The notes beneath the pieces are model-generated. The model was not told where the DNA came from. It saw only the letters and a list, made by a program, of their open reading frames with translations, and made no database searches. From Marixanthomonas ophiurae (GTDB taxonomy: Bacteria > Bacteroidota > Bacteroidia > Flavobacteriales > Flavobacteriaceae), in NCBI RefSeq assembly GCF_003413745.1, contig NZ_QVID01000001.1, positions 682,001-746,000 of the forward strand: 64,000 nucleotides of DNA, given 5' to 3'. This document shows positions 1 to 7,117 of the stretch, piece by piece. Both the position numbers and the translations under genes were made by a program. Position 1 is the first letter of the stretch; each line of letters opens with the position of its first letter.

Positions 1-66
1 TTAATTTTTATGTCTTTTTTGAACGTTTTGCTTAACCACACTCTAGTAAGTATTGTTAGGCGGCTG

Positions 67-96
67 CAAATATACCCAATTTTTAATTTCATCAAA
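67..96 (-). promoter_or_regulatory. Promoter reading out of the left window edge
   Basis: On the minus strand a TATATTTG box (67-74) is preceded by TTTG (93-96) with an 18-bp spacer, the Bacteroidota sigma-factor consensus. There is no ATG between it and position 1, so it should drive a gene whose start lies to the left of the window, with a leader of at least about 60 nt. Confidence 0.6.
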
Positions 97-180
97 ATAA
101 TTTTGAAAACTTTTTTAATGAATTTTGCAATTAACTTTAGCTTAAAATTGCTCTAATTTTAGTTCTGAAAGCTTCAGCAA

Positions 181-212
181 AAAATGCTTCAAAATTTCTT
201 CCGAAGCATTTT
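181..212 (-). terminator. Hairpin terminator after rseP
   Basis: A 10-bp stem (AAAATGCTTC with GAAGCATTTT) and a 12-nt loop lie 28 bp past the rseP stop. On the minus strand the stem runs into six T. The plus strand also ends in T, so it could work in both directions. Confidence 0.7.
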
Positions 213-239
213 TATATATTGTACTCTCTTTCAATAGTA

Positions 240-1565
240 TTACTCGAATAGCCAACGGTAAATATCGTTTCCATTTGCAAATAATACCAATGCTATTAGC
301 AAGAAGAAACCGACCATTTGTGCGTATTCCATAAACTTATCTCCTGGTTTGCGACCACTTACCATTTCATATAATAAAAACATTACGTGACCCCCATCTA
401 ATGCCGGAATGGGAAGAATGTTCATAAACGCTAGAATAATAGAGATTAAGGCTGTTGTTTCCCAGAAACTTAACCAATCCCACGTATCAGGGAACAAGCT
501 TCCTATAGCTCCAAATCCACCAACTTGTGTAGCACCTTTTGCGGTGAAAACATATTTAAATTGTGTAACATAATCTGTTAAAACATTATAGCCGTAGCTT
601 ATTCCTCCCGTAATACTTTCGCCTAGACCATACGTTATTTTGGTACCACTACCTGCTAGCTCTTTAGCGTAGTTGTTCACTCCTATTTGTCCCGTTTCGT
701 TTGGTGTGACGGTAAGGGTTTCTAATGTATTATTTCTTGAAACCACTATTGTGTTTTCTTTATCTTTATTTGCTTTTACCAATGAAGTAAACTGGTGCCA
801 ATGCCCCACTTTAGTTCCATTTACAGACACAATGCTATCGCCATTTTTAAAACCTGCTGCAATAGCTGGAAAATCGGCTGCTACGGTATCGATTACCGCA
901 TTTCGCATCGGGTTAAATGGGCGTAACACATCTTGCTTAAACATTTTTGTCCCAATATCTTCCGGCATTGCAATTGTTTCTGTTGTTCCATCGCTATGTT
1001 CAACAGTAATGTTTTGAACATCCCTTAAAAATAAATGCTTGTTTATTAAAGTAACGTCTTCAAATTCTTTTCCATTTACTTGTAAAATATGATCGCCGTC
1101 TTCAAAACCCATTTCCTTAAAAGTCTCAGCTACTGCAAAACCTTTAGGAATATCTTCGTTTGTAATAATTGTAGTTCCGTTGAAAAATAAAATCCCCATA
1201 TATATTACAAACCCAACGATAATATTCACGGTAACTCCACCCAACATAATAATTAATCGTTGCCATGTCGGCTTACTTCTAAACTCCCACGGCTCAGGTG
1301 GTTTAGCCATTTGCTCCTTGTCCATACTCTCATCGATCATTCCGGATATTTTCACATACCCACCCAGTGGCAACCAACCAATACCATAAACGGTGTCACC
1401 GATTTTCTTTTTGAAAAGGGCAAATTTTACATCAAAAAAGAGGAAAAATTTCTCGACACGGGTTTTAAATAACTTGGCTGGGATAAAGTGTCCCAGTTCG
1501 TGCAATACGATCAATATAGATAAGCTTAATAATAGCTGAATTGCTTTAACGGCAAATGGACTCAT
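240..1565 (-). CDS. rseP: RseP-type site-2 zinc metalloprotease
   Basis: Membrane-embedded protease of the S2P/RseP family, which cleaves transmembrane segments such as those of anti-sigma factors. The zinc motif HELGH is at residues 22-26 in the first membrane helix. Two PDZ-like stretches follow (one contains AGFKNGDSIVSVNG), and the second active-site motif, NILPIPALDGG, is near the C-terminus with further hydrophobic helices after it. The length of 441 aa is normal. I chose ATG at 1565: the longer reading frame starts with a TTG (1589) that lies inside the promoter -7 box, so it cannot be translated from that promoter. The gene stands alone, divergent from the SCO gene. Confidence 0.95.
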   Translation of the reverse strand: MSPFAVKAIQLLLSLSILIVLHELGHFIPAKLFKTRVEKFFLFFDVKFALFKKKIGDTVYGIGWLPLGGYVKISGMIDESMDKEQMAKPPEPWEFRSKPTWQRLIIMLGGVTVNIIVGFVIYMGILFFNGTTIITNEDIPKGFAVAETFKEMGFEDGDHILQVNGKEFEDVTLINKHLFLRDVQNITVEHSDGTTETIAMPEDIGTKMFKQDVLRPFNPMRNAVIDTVAADFPAIAAGFKNGDSIVSVNGTKVGHWHQFTSLVKANKDKENTIVVSRNNTLETLTVTPNETGQIGVNNYAKELAGSGTKITYGLGESITGGISYGYNVLTDYVTQFKYVFTAKGATQVGGFGAIGSLFPDTWDWLSFWETTALISIILAFMNILPIPALDGGHVMFLLYEMVSGRKPGDKFMEYAQMVGFFLLIALVLFANGNDIYRWLFE

Positions 1566-1586
1566 ATACTTTATAAAATTAGCGTA

Positions 1587-1615
1587 CAAAAGTAATCTTT
1601 TATAACCGCTTACAA
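1587..1615 (-). promoter_or_regulatory. rseP promoter
   Basis: TACTTTTG (1587-1594, minus strand) with TTG at 1613-1615 and an 18-bp spacer fits the Bacteroidota consensus. The predicted start of transcription lies just before ATG 1565, giving a leader of roughly 15 nt. Confidence 0.65.
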
Positions 1616-1718
1616 AAATTAATAAAAAACTACTAAGAGCGTCTTCTAAAACTTTTAACGCTTACAACTTTACCATTTGTTTATTAGGCAGTAATTTTGC
1701 CTAAATTATACATATAAC

Positions 1719-2390
1719 ATGCTTCAATTTTTTTCAAAATATAAGTTTTTTGGCATCGTGATGCTTGTTCTTTCTGCCATTATCATCACTATTATTTATA
1801 ATGTTTACACTATTGATGACGGGAAAACCTTACCCATTTATCAGCCCAATGATGTTACGGCTGAACTGGTTGACACAACCATTCAACACGTTAAAAAATA
1901 CCATGAGATTGCAAATTTTTCATTGACCAATCAAAACGGGCAAACCATTACCCAAGAGGATTATAAAGATAAAATATATGTAGCCGATTTCTTTTTTACT
2001 ACCTGCCAAACCATTTGCCCAATAATGACAGATCATATGGTTAAAATTCAGGAAAAAGTAAAAAATGATCCTGAAATTATGCTACTTTCACATTCGGTTA
2101 CCCCAAAAGTAGATACCGTGGCACAGCTTAAAAAATATGCTTTGGAAAAAGGGGTGAACGATAAAAAATGGAACTTAGTTACTGGTGACAAAAAAGAAAT
2201 CTACGATTTGGCTCGAAAATCATACCTCGCCGCTAAAGACATGCCATATAATGAGTACGATTTAATCCACACTGAAAACTTTGTGTTGGTCGATAAAAAG
2301 AAGCGTATTCGCGGATTTTACGATGGTACAGACCCCGAAGCCATTGAAGAAATAATGGAGGATATTAAAATATTAGAAAAAGAAAAATAA
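1719..2390 (+). CDS. SCO1/SenC family copper chaperone or thiol reductase
   Basis: Membrane-anchored thioredoxin-fold protein of 223 aa. The SCO family delivers copper to the CuA site of cytochrome c oxidase or reduces its cysteines. Residues 11-30 form the single N-terminal membrane helix. The CxxxCP motif is C96/C100 (TTCQTICPIM) and the conserved metal-binding His is about residue 184 (LIHTENF). These are the three classic copper ligands, so it should be functional. A TAATTTTG box at 1692-1699 is a plausible -7 element. No cytochrome oxidase gene is nearby; the following genes concern iron. Confidence 0.92.
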   Translation: MLQFFSKYKFFGIVMLVLSAIIITIIYNVYTIDDGKTLPIYQPNDVTAELVDTTIQHVKKYHEIANFSLTNQNGQTITQEDYKDKIYVADFFFTTCQTICPIMTDHMVKIQEKVKNDPEIMLLSHSVTPKVDTVAQLKKYALEKGVNDKKWNLVTGDKKEIYDLARKSYLAAKDMPYNEYDLIHTENFVLVDKKKRIRGFYDGTDPEAIEEIMEDIKILEKEK

Positions 2391-2439
2391 CGCATTCATT
2401 TAAACCGCTTCCAAAAGATTACTTTATCACTTTAAAACC

Positions 2440-2470
2440 TTGCAAAGCAATCCTAATTCCCTTATTTTTG
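2440..2470 (+). promoter_or_regulatory. feoA promoter
   Basis: TTG (2440-2442), a 20-bp spacer and TATTTTTG (2463-2470) match the Bacteroidota promoter well. ATG of feoA follows 30 bp later, leaving room for an operator in the leader. Confidence 0.65.
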
Positions 2471-2475
2471 CGTTG

Positions 2476-2493
2476 TTTAAAATCAATCTAAAT
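2476..2493 (+). promoter_or_regulatory. Possible metal-repressor operator in the feoA leader
   Basis: The sequence has the pattern TTT-A-n5-ATCTAAA, shared with the inverted repeat at 7063-7080 between the DtxR-type gene and the TonB receptor. It lies just downstream of the -7 box, where a bound repressor would block transcription. The left arm is imperfect and only two sites support the pattern, so this is a hypothesis. Confidence 0.35.
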
Positions 2494-2500
2494 AAAGATA

Positions 2501-2725
2501 ATGAACACAATCGCCACACTTAAAAAAGGGCAACGGGCTATCATTAAAGAGTTTTCGGTAGAACACGTCCCTTTGAAATTGCTCGAAATGGGCTGCTTGC
2601 CCGGCAATGAAGTGGCATTGGTACAATCAGCTCCTTTTCAAGACCCAATGTATCTCAACATTAATGGAAGCCATTTAGCTATTAGGAAAGAAACTGCTGC
2701 ACTTATTGAAATTGAATTATTGTAA
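2501..2725 (+). CDS. feoA: FeoA ferrous iron transport protein
   Basis: Small cytosolic SH3-fold protein (74 aa) that assists FeoB in ferrous iron uptake. Typical FeoA features are LKKGQRAIIKEF at the start and LLEMGCLPGNEV in the middle, followed by a short strand pattern. It ends 3 bp before feoB and is clearly co-transcribed with it. The gene has its own promoter and a putative metal-repressor site upstream. Confidence 0.95.
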   Translation: MNTIATLKKGQRAIIKEFSVEHVPLKLLEMGCLPGNEVALVQSAPFQDPMYLNINGSHLAIRKETAALIEIELL

Positions 2726-2728
2726 TCT

Positions 2729-4828
2729 ATGGCTAGGCAAATTAATGTAGCACTTATTGGAAACCCGAATACAGGGAAAACCTCTGTTTTTAATCGCTTA
2801 ACAGGGTTAAATCAAAAAGTAGGGAATTATCCAGGAATCACTGTTGAAAAAAAACAAGGGCTTTGTAAATTGGATCGTGGCTTAAAAGCTCATATTATTG
2901 ATCTTCCTGGAACTTATAGTTTAAATGCTTCTTCAGTTGACGAAAATGTAGTGATTGAGTTACTGCTCAACAAAAATGACAAAGATTTTCCAGATGTAGC
3001 AGTGGTCGTAGCCGATATAGAAAACTTAAAAAGAAACCTTCTACTCTTTACCCAAATAAAAGATTTAGGTATTCCTGCCGTTCTTGCCATTAATATGGCC
3101 GATAGAATGAAGCGCAAGGCCATTTCTCTAGACATTGATGCGCTTGAACAAAAACTAGAAACCAAAATTGCCCTAGTAAGTTCTCGTAAAAATGAAGGGT
3201 TTGACAACCTTAAAGAGCTTATTACAAATTACAGCCTGCTTTCTACTAAGCCGTGTTTAAATGCCTCCAGAATTGCACCTGAATATTTTGAAAGACTACG
3301 GAAAGCGTTCCCTAATCAAGAGTTATATAAACTTTGGTTGGTCATTACGCAAGATGTTAACTTCGGAACATTAACAAGGAATGAACTAAAAGGGGTTACT
3401 GGTTTTCAAACCGAATCGAAAAGCAACCTGAAACGGCTTCAGCAAAAAGAAACCATTGTCCGTTATCAGTTTATAAATGGTGTGTTAAAAGACACCCTGA
3501 CTGTTGATACGGCAAATGCGAAAGACTTTAGAAGCCGAATGGATCGCATCCTTACTCATAAAGTGTGGGGTTATGTTATCTTTTTCGCCATTCTCATGCT
3601 TATTTTTCAAGCTATCTTTGATTGGAGTAGTTACCCAATGGATTTTATTGATAATACTTTTGCCTCCTTCAGTGAATGGATAAAAAATTCGCTTCCACCA
3701 GGTGATTTTACCAATTTAATAGCTGAAGGAATCATTCCAGGAATAGGCGGTATCGTGATTTTTATTCCACAAATTGCCTTTCTATTCCTCTTTATTTCCA
3801 TTTTAGAAGAAACTGGCTATATGAGCCGTGTCGTCTTTTTAATGGATCGAATTATGCGCCGTTTTGGATTGAGTGGTAAGAGTGTCGTTCCGTTAGTTTC
3901 GGGTACTGCATGTGCTATTCCGGCGATTATGGCCACCCGAAACATTGAAAATTGGAAAGAACGATTAATCACTATTTTAGTTACGCCTTTTACCACCTGT
4001 TCAGCTCGGTTACCGGTATACCTAATTATAATTGCTTTGGTAATTCCCGACGAACGTGTTTTAGGCATATTCAGCCTACAAGGAATCACCTTAATGATTA
4101 TGTACTTAATAGGCTTTGGCGCTGCAATTGGCTCGGCTTGGTTATTAGATAAATTTTTGAAAATACCAGGGCGTTCATTTTTTGTTATTGAAATGCCCAA
4201 TTATAAAATTCCGCTACCTAAAAACGTATTGATTACTGTAGTTGAAAAGACAAAGTCCTTTGTTTTAGGTGCTGGTAAAATTATTTTAGCAATTTCTATT
4301 ATATTATGGGTATTAGCTTCCTATGGACCTGGAGATTTTAATAATGCTGAAGAAATTGTAACTGCTGAGAGTAGTGGGCAAAATCTTACTCAAGAAGAGA
4401 TAGACACTAAAATAGCTTCCTTTAAGTTAGAGAATTCTTATATTGGTATGATGGGTAAAGGCATTGAACCTGCCGTACGACCATTAGGATATGACTGGAA
4501 AATAGGAATCGCAATTGTAAGTTCGTTCGCCGCACGTGAAGTTTTTGTAGGTACACTTGCCACTATTTATAGTGTGGGTAGTGAAGAAGAAGAAACTATT
4601 AAAAATCGTATGGCAGCCGAAACAAATCCTGTTTTAGGCACTCCGTTATTCAATTTTGCGAGTGGTGTTTCGTTATTGCTATTTTATGCTTTCGCTATGC
4701 AATGTATGAGTACTCTGGCAATTGTAAAACGGGAAACAAACAGTTGGAAATGGCCTACTTACCAATTATTTATCATGAGCGGTATTGCTTATGTATTAGC
4801 GTTGGCGGCCTATCAACTATTAAAATAA
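2729..4828 (+). CDS. feoB: FeoB ferrous iron transporter
   Basis: Inner-membrane Fe(II) permease with a cytosolic G domain. The G1 motif GNPNTGKTS is at residues 10-18, a DLPGTYSL G3 motif near residue 60 and a NMAD-type G4 near 120. The polytopic part holds two Gate-like regions (from about residue 285) with the conserved SGTACAIPAIMATR and the ASFAAREVFVGTL-like stretch (SSFAAREVF here). At 699 aa it is of usual Bacteroidota length. It sits in an operon with feoA upstream and the small Cys-rich gene downstream. Confidence 0.97.
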   Translation: MARQINVALIGNPNTGKTSVFNRLTGLNQKVGNYPGITVEKKQGLCKLDRGLKAHIIDLPGTYSLNASSVDENVVIELLLNKNDKDFPDVAVVVADIENLKRNLLLFTQIKDLGIPAVLAINMADRMKRKAISLDIDALEQKLETKIALVSSRKNEGFDNLKELITNYSLLSTKPCLNASRIAPEYFERLRKAFPNQELYKLWLVITQDVNFGTLTRNELKGVTGFQTESKSNLKRLQQKETIVRYQFINGVLKDTLTVDTANAKDFRSRMDRILTHKVWGYVIFFAILMLIFQAIFDWSSYPMDFIDNTFASFSEWIKNSLPPGDFTNLIAEGIIPGIGGIVIFIPQIAFLFLFISILEETGYMSRVVFLMDRIMRRFGLSGKSVVPLVSGTACAIPAIMATRNIENWKERLITILVTPFTTCSARLPVYLIIIALVIPDERVLGIFSLQGITLMIMYLIGFGAAIGSAWLLDKFLKIPGRSFFVIEMPNYKIPLPKNVLITVVEKTKSFVLGAGKIILAISIILWVLASYGPGDFNNAEEIVTAESSGQNLTQEEIDTKIASFKLENSYIGMMGKGIEPAVRPLGYDWKIGIAIVSSFAAREVFVGTLATIYSVGSEEEETIKNRMAAETNPVLGTPLFNFASGVSLLLFYAFAMQCMSTLAIVKRETNSWKWPTYQLFIMSGIAYVLALAAYQLLK

Positions 4829-4834
4829 ATGAAG

Positions 4835-4858
4835 TTATAACCTAACGTTAGGTTATAA
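4835..4858. repeat. Perfect 24-bp palindrome between feoB and its small partner
   Basis: TTATAACCTAAC is followed at once by its exact reverse complement. As DNA it could be a repressor operator. As RNA it would fold into a 10-bp hairpin with a four-base ACGU loop. It begins 7 bp after the feoB stop codon and lies 50 bp before the next start, so an mRNA-stability or attenuation hairpin is equally possible. Confidence 0.8.
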
Positions 4859-4908
4859 AAGAGGTTTCGACCAAAAAATGCTATTAGAAATTAAAAAACA
4901 ATAAGATT

Positions 4909-5070
4909 ATGCAGACGATATTGGTACTTATAACTTTTTTAATCGCAGCAGGCTATTTGCTGAAGAAATTTGTATGGAGCCCTCTAACTGAAAAAAGAAG
5001 GCAAACCACTACAGGAACTTTTGATGGAGGCAACACTAAGTGTGGTAAAAATGATTGTGGTTGTCACTAA
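4909..5070 (+). CDS. FeoB-associated Cys-rich membrane protein
   Basis: A 53-residue protein that starts with a hydrophobic helix (MQTILVLITFLIAAGYLLKK), followed by a charged segment and a Cys-rich tail with C45, C50 and C52 ending in CGCH. This matches the short FeoB-associated Cys-rich family that often follows feoB in Bacteroidota and Firmicutes, and may fill the FeoC niche. Whether its cysteines bind iron or an Fe-S cluster is not known from the sequence. Its stop codon overlaps by 2 bp the stop codon of the convergent gene. Confidence 0.85.
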   Translation: MQTILVLITFLIAAGYLLKKFVWSPLTEKRRQTTTGTFDGGNTKCGKNDCGCH

Positions 5071-5492
5071 TTTTTATACGCACAAATTAAAAGCGTATAT
5101 CCATTATCTATTTTCTCTTTCTCTGTATTAGGATAAGGCATTACTTTCATTCCCTCAAGTTTTATTGTTTCCGAAGAGAAAAATGTATGATTTTTATTCT
5201 CCCCTGATTTCGTAGCCCCAAAAATTAATTTTTCCGTCTTGGCATCTACCCCTTCTGCTTCGACCTTAACTTTTACCTTTACTCGACCTTCCCAAATACA
5301 GGTAACGTTTATAGGACAACGGGAATCTTCTAATACTTCAAGAAAAGTTATGGAATGACCATTGGTTTTAACAGTTTCTCCTAAAGCTATTTTCATGGCA
5401 ATTTTTGGCACCTTTATTGGCTTATCTACGTTTTGCTGTGAAAAAACCGTTGTTGAAATGGTTAAAAGCAATAAAGCAACTATCTTTTTCAT
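5067..5492 (-). CDS. Secreted protein of unknown function with DSRCP-C-W motif
   Basis: I chose ATG at 5492 because it opens directly with a signal peptide (MKKIVALLLLTISTTVFSQQ); the longer frame would add 21 residues that overlap the upstream gene. The mature part of about 120 aa has the motif DSRCPINVTCIWEG, seen in many small exported Bacteroidota proteins, with two cysteines that may form a disulfide. The rest looks like an all-beta fold. No function can be assigned. It sits downstream of, and overlaps by its leader, the ZIP transporter operon. Confidence 0.7.
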   Translation of the reverse strand: MKKIVALLLLTISTTVFSQQNVDKPIKVPKIAMKIALGETVKTNGHSITFLEVLEDSRCPINVTCIWEGRVKVKVKVEAEGVDAKTEKLIFGATKSGENKNHTFFSSETIKLEGMKVMPYPNTEKEKIDNGYTLLICAYKN

Positions 5493-5541
5493 ACTAATCC
5501 TATTTTTCAATTTTAAAGGTAAAGAAATATTGCCAAATAGA

Positions 5542-6363
5542 TTACCCAAGTCCAACGTCTAGTGTCATCATTATTATAAAACCTCCAATAAAACCGAGTG
5601 TTGCGATATCTGCATTACCAGCTCGTTGTGTTTCAGGCACTACCTCTTCAATAACCACAAAAATCATTGCACCTGCTGCAAAAGCCAATGCATATGGTAA
5701 AATAGGTTGAAACGTTAATACTGCCCAGGCTCCAAGAACAGCTGCGATAGGCTCTACAATAGCAGAAGCTTGTCCGTACATAAAACTTTTCCTTCTACTC
5801 ATGCCCATTCCGCGTAGTGGCATGGAAACAGCAATGCCTTCAGGGAAATTTTGCAAACCAATACCCATTGCAAGTGCAACAGCACCCCCAATAGTAGCGC
5901 CATCAAACCCAGCAGCGACTCCTCCAAATAACACACCTACAGCCAATCCTTCAGGAATGTTGTGTAAGGTAATAGCCAAAGTCAACAAGGTCGTTTTATG
6001 CCAAGGTGTTTTTATTCCTTCCTTTTCGGACTCTTTAAAGTTTATGTGTAAGTGTGGTAATACTTTGTCCAAGCCAAACAAAAATAAAGCTCCTAATAAA
6101 AATCCTACCGCCGCGGGTATCACTTTTACAAACCCTTCGCCAGGGCTCATTTCAATACCTGGCGCTAATAAACTCCAAAAACTTGCTGCTACCATAACAC
6201 CACCTGTAAACCCTAACATTCCATCTAAAACAGTACGGTTCATATTCTTAAAAAAGAACACCAAAGCGGCTCCTAGTGCTGTTAAGCCCCAAGTAAACAA
6301 AGTAGCGTATAAAGCCGCTAAAATGGGATCTATCGATTGAAAATATTCTATTATTGATTCCAT
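5542..6363 (-). CDS. ZIP family divalent metal transporter
   Basis: Polytopic inner-membrane protein of 273 aa of the ZIP (ZupT/GufA-like) family, which imports Zn, Fe or Mn. The metal-site helices show HNIPEGLAVG and QNFPEGIAVS, the paired signature of this family. A His- and charge-containing loop separates the third and fourth helices. It lies 3 bp downstream of the DtxR-type regulator and so is most likely controlled by it. The partner regulator suggests Mn or Fe rather than Zn as substrate, but this is inference. Confidence 0.92.
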   Translation of the reverse strand: MESIIEYFQSIDPILAALYATLFTWGLTALGAALVFFFKNMNRTVLDGMLGFTGGVMVAASFWSLLAPGIEMSPGEGFVKVIPAAVGFLLGALFLFGLDKVLPHLHINFKESEKEGIKTPWHKTTLLTLAITLHNIPEGLAVGVLFGGVAAGFDGATIGGAVALAMGIGLQNFPEGIAVSMPLRGMGMSRRKSFMYGQASAIVEPIAAVLGAWAVLTFQPILPYALAFAAGAMIFVVIEEVVPETQRAGNADIATLGFIGGFIIMMTLDVGLG

Positions 6364-6366
6364 ACT

Positions 6367-7026
6367 TTAATTGGTTTGTACATATAAATTTTCAGCCGTT
6401 TTTTTCGATATAAAAGATTGGTCTTTGCCTACCTGAATAACCATAGAACCATCGAAAAATTCTTTTCCTAAAACGTGAATTTTAGTACCTATCGTAATTT
6501 TCTTTTTATCTAAATACTGAAGAAACTCAGGACTTGATTCTTTCACTCCTACACAAACTCCACCTTGGTTTTTCTTTAAATCTGATAAAAGCTTTTTCTC
6601 AGTACGTTTTATATTTCCATCTTTATCAGGAATAGGGTCTCCGTGTGGGTCAAAATCTGGTTCTCCTAAAAATTTATCAAGTCTAGAAATTAGTTCTTCA
6701 GAATGAATATGCTCTAATTGTTCAGCAATTTCGTGGACTTGATCCCAATGAAAATTCAGTTTATCAACTAAAAAAACTTCCCACAGACGGTGTTTCCGAA
6801 TGATGGTTAAAGCTGTTTTTTTTCCTTTTTCAGTTAGCGTAACCCCTTGATACTTTATATAGTTCACTAATTCCTTTTCCGAAAGCCTTTTAACCATATC
6901 GGTTACCGAAGATGGTTTAGTCTCCATTTGCTCGGCAATAGCGTTAGTAGCAACTCCAGTTGCAGCGATTTTCTCTAAATGATAAATCGCTTTTAAATAA
7001 TTTTCTTCAGAAAGACTGTATTTCAT
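6367..7026 (-). CDS. DtxR/MntR family metal-dependent repressor with FeoA-like domain
   Basis: 219 aa: an N-terminal winged helix (EENYLKAIYHLEKI then AIAEQMETKPSSVTDMVKRL), a dimerisation and metal-binding domain, and a C-terminal SH3/FeoA-like domain. In the stretch AEQLEHIH the Cys that binds metal in DtxR is replaced by Glu, as in MntR. The residue aligning with MntR Asp8 is Asn, so metal specificity is uncertain. I start it at ATG 7026 because ATG 7041 lies upstream of the -7 box. It heads an operon with the ZIP gene and is divergent from a TonB receptor. Confidence 0.92.
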   Translation of the reverse strand: MKYSLSEENYLKAIYHLEKIAATGVATNAIAEQMETKPSSVTDMVKRLSEKELVNYIKYQGVTLTEKGKKTALTIIRKHRLWEVFLVDKLNFHWDQVHEIAEQLEHIHSEELISRLDKFLGEPDFDPHGDPIPDKDGNIKRTEKKLLSDLKKNQGGVCVGVKESSPEFLQYLDKKKITIGTKIHVLGKEFFDGSMVIQVGKDQSFISKKTAENLYVQTN

Positions 7027-7030
7027 ATGG

Positions 7031-7060
7031 CAAAAATACATTTTTAAATTTAATAAACAA
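7031..7060 (-). promoter_or_regulatory. Promoter of the DtxR-type gene
   Basis: TATTTTTG (7031-7038, minus strand) with TTG at 7058-7060 and a 19-bp spacer. The box ends only 4 bp before ATG 7026, so the transcript should be leaderless or nearly so. Confidence 0.65.
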
Positions 7061-7062
7061 TA

Positions 7063-7080
7063 TTTTAGTCTTATCTAAAA
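7063..7080. promoter_or_regulatory. Inverted repeat, likely DtxR-type operator
   Basis: TTTTAG-N6-CTAAAA, extendable by one pair, lies midway between the divergent repressor and receptor genes. It overlaps the -33 region of the receptor promoter and abuts that of the repressor. Size and layout suit a DtxR-family dimer, and the right arm ATCTAAA recurs upstream of feoA. Confidence 0.5.
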
Positions 7081-7087
7081 TTTAATT

Positions 7088-7095
7088 TAACTTTG
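7088..7095 (+). promoter_or_regulatory. -7 box of the TonB receptor promoter
   Basis: TAACTTTG fits TAnnTTTG, 22 bp before the ATG. No clear TTG -33 element is present; the region where it should be holds the inverted repeat 7063-7080, as expected for a regulated promoter. Confidence 0.5.
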
Positions 7096-7117
7096 TTGCA
7101 AAATAAAATTAACATCT

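Noticed and set aside
3817-4200. 127-codon ORF antisense to feoB
   Set aside because: It is a reading of the reverse strand of the feoB membrane-helix region; such shadow ORFs are common in conserved hydrophobic genes.
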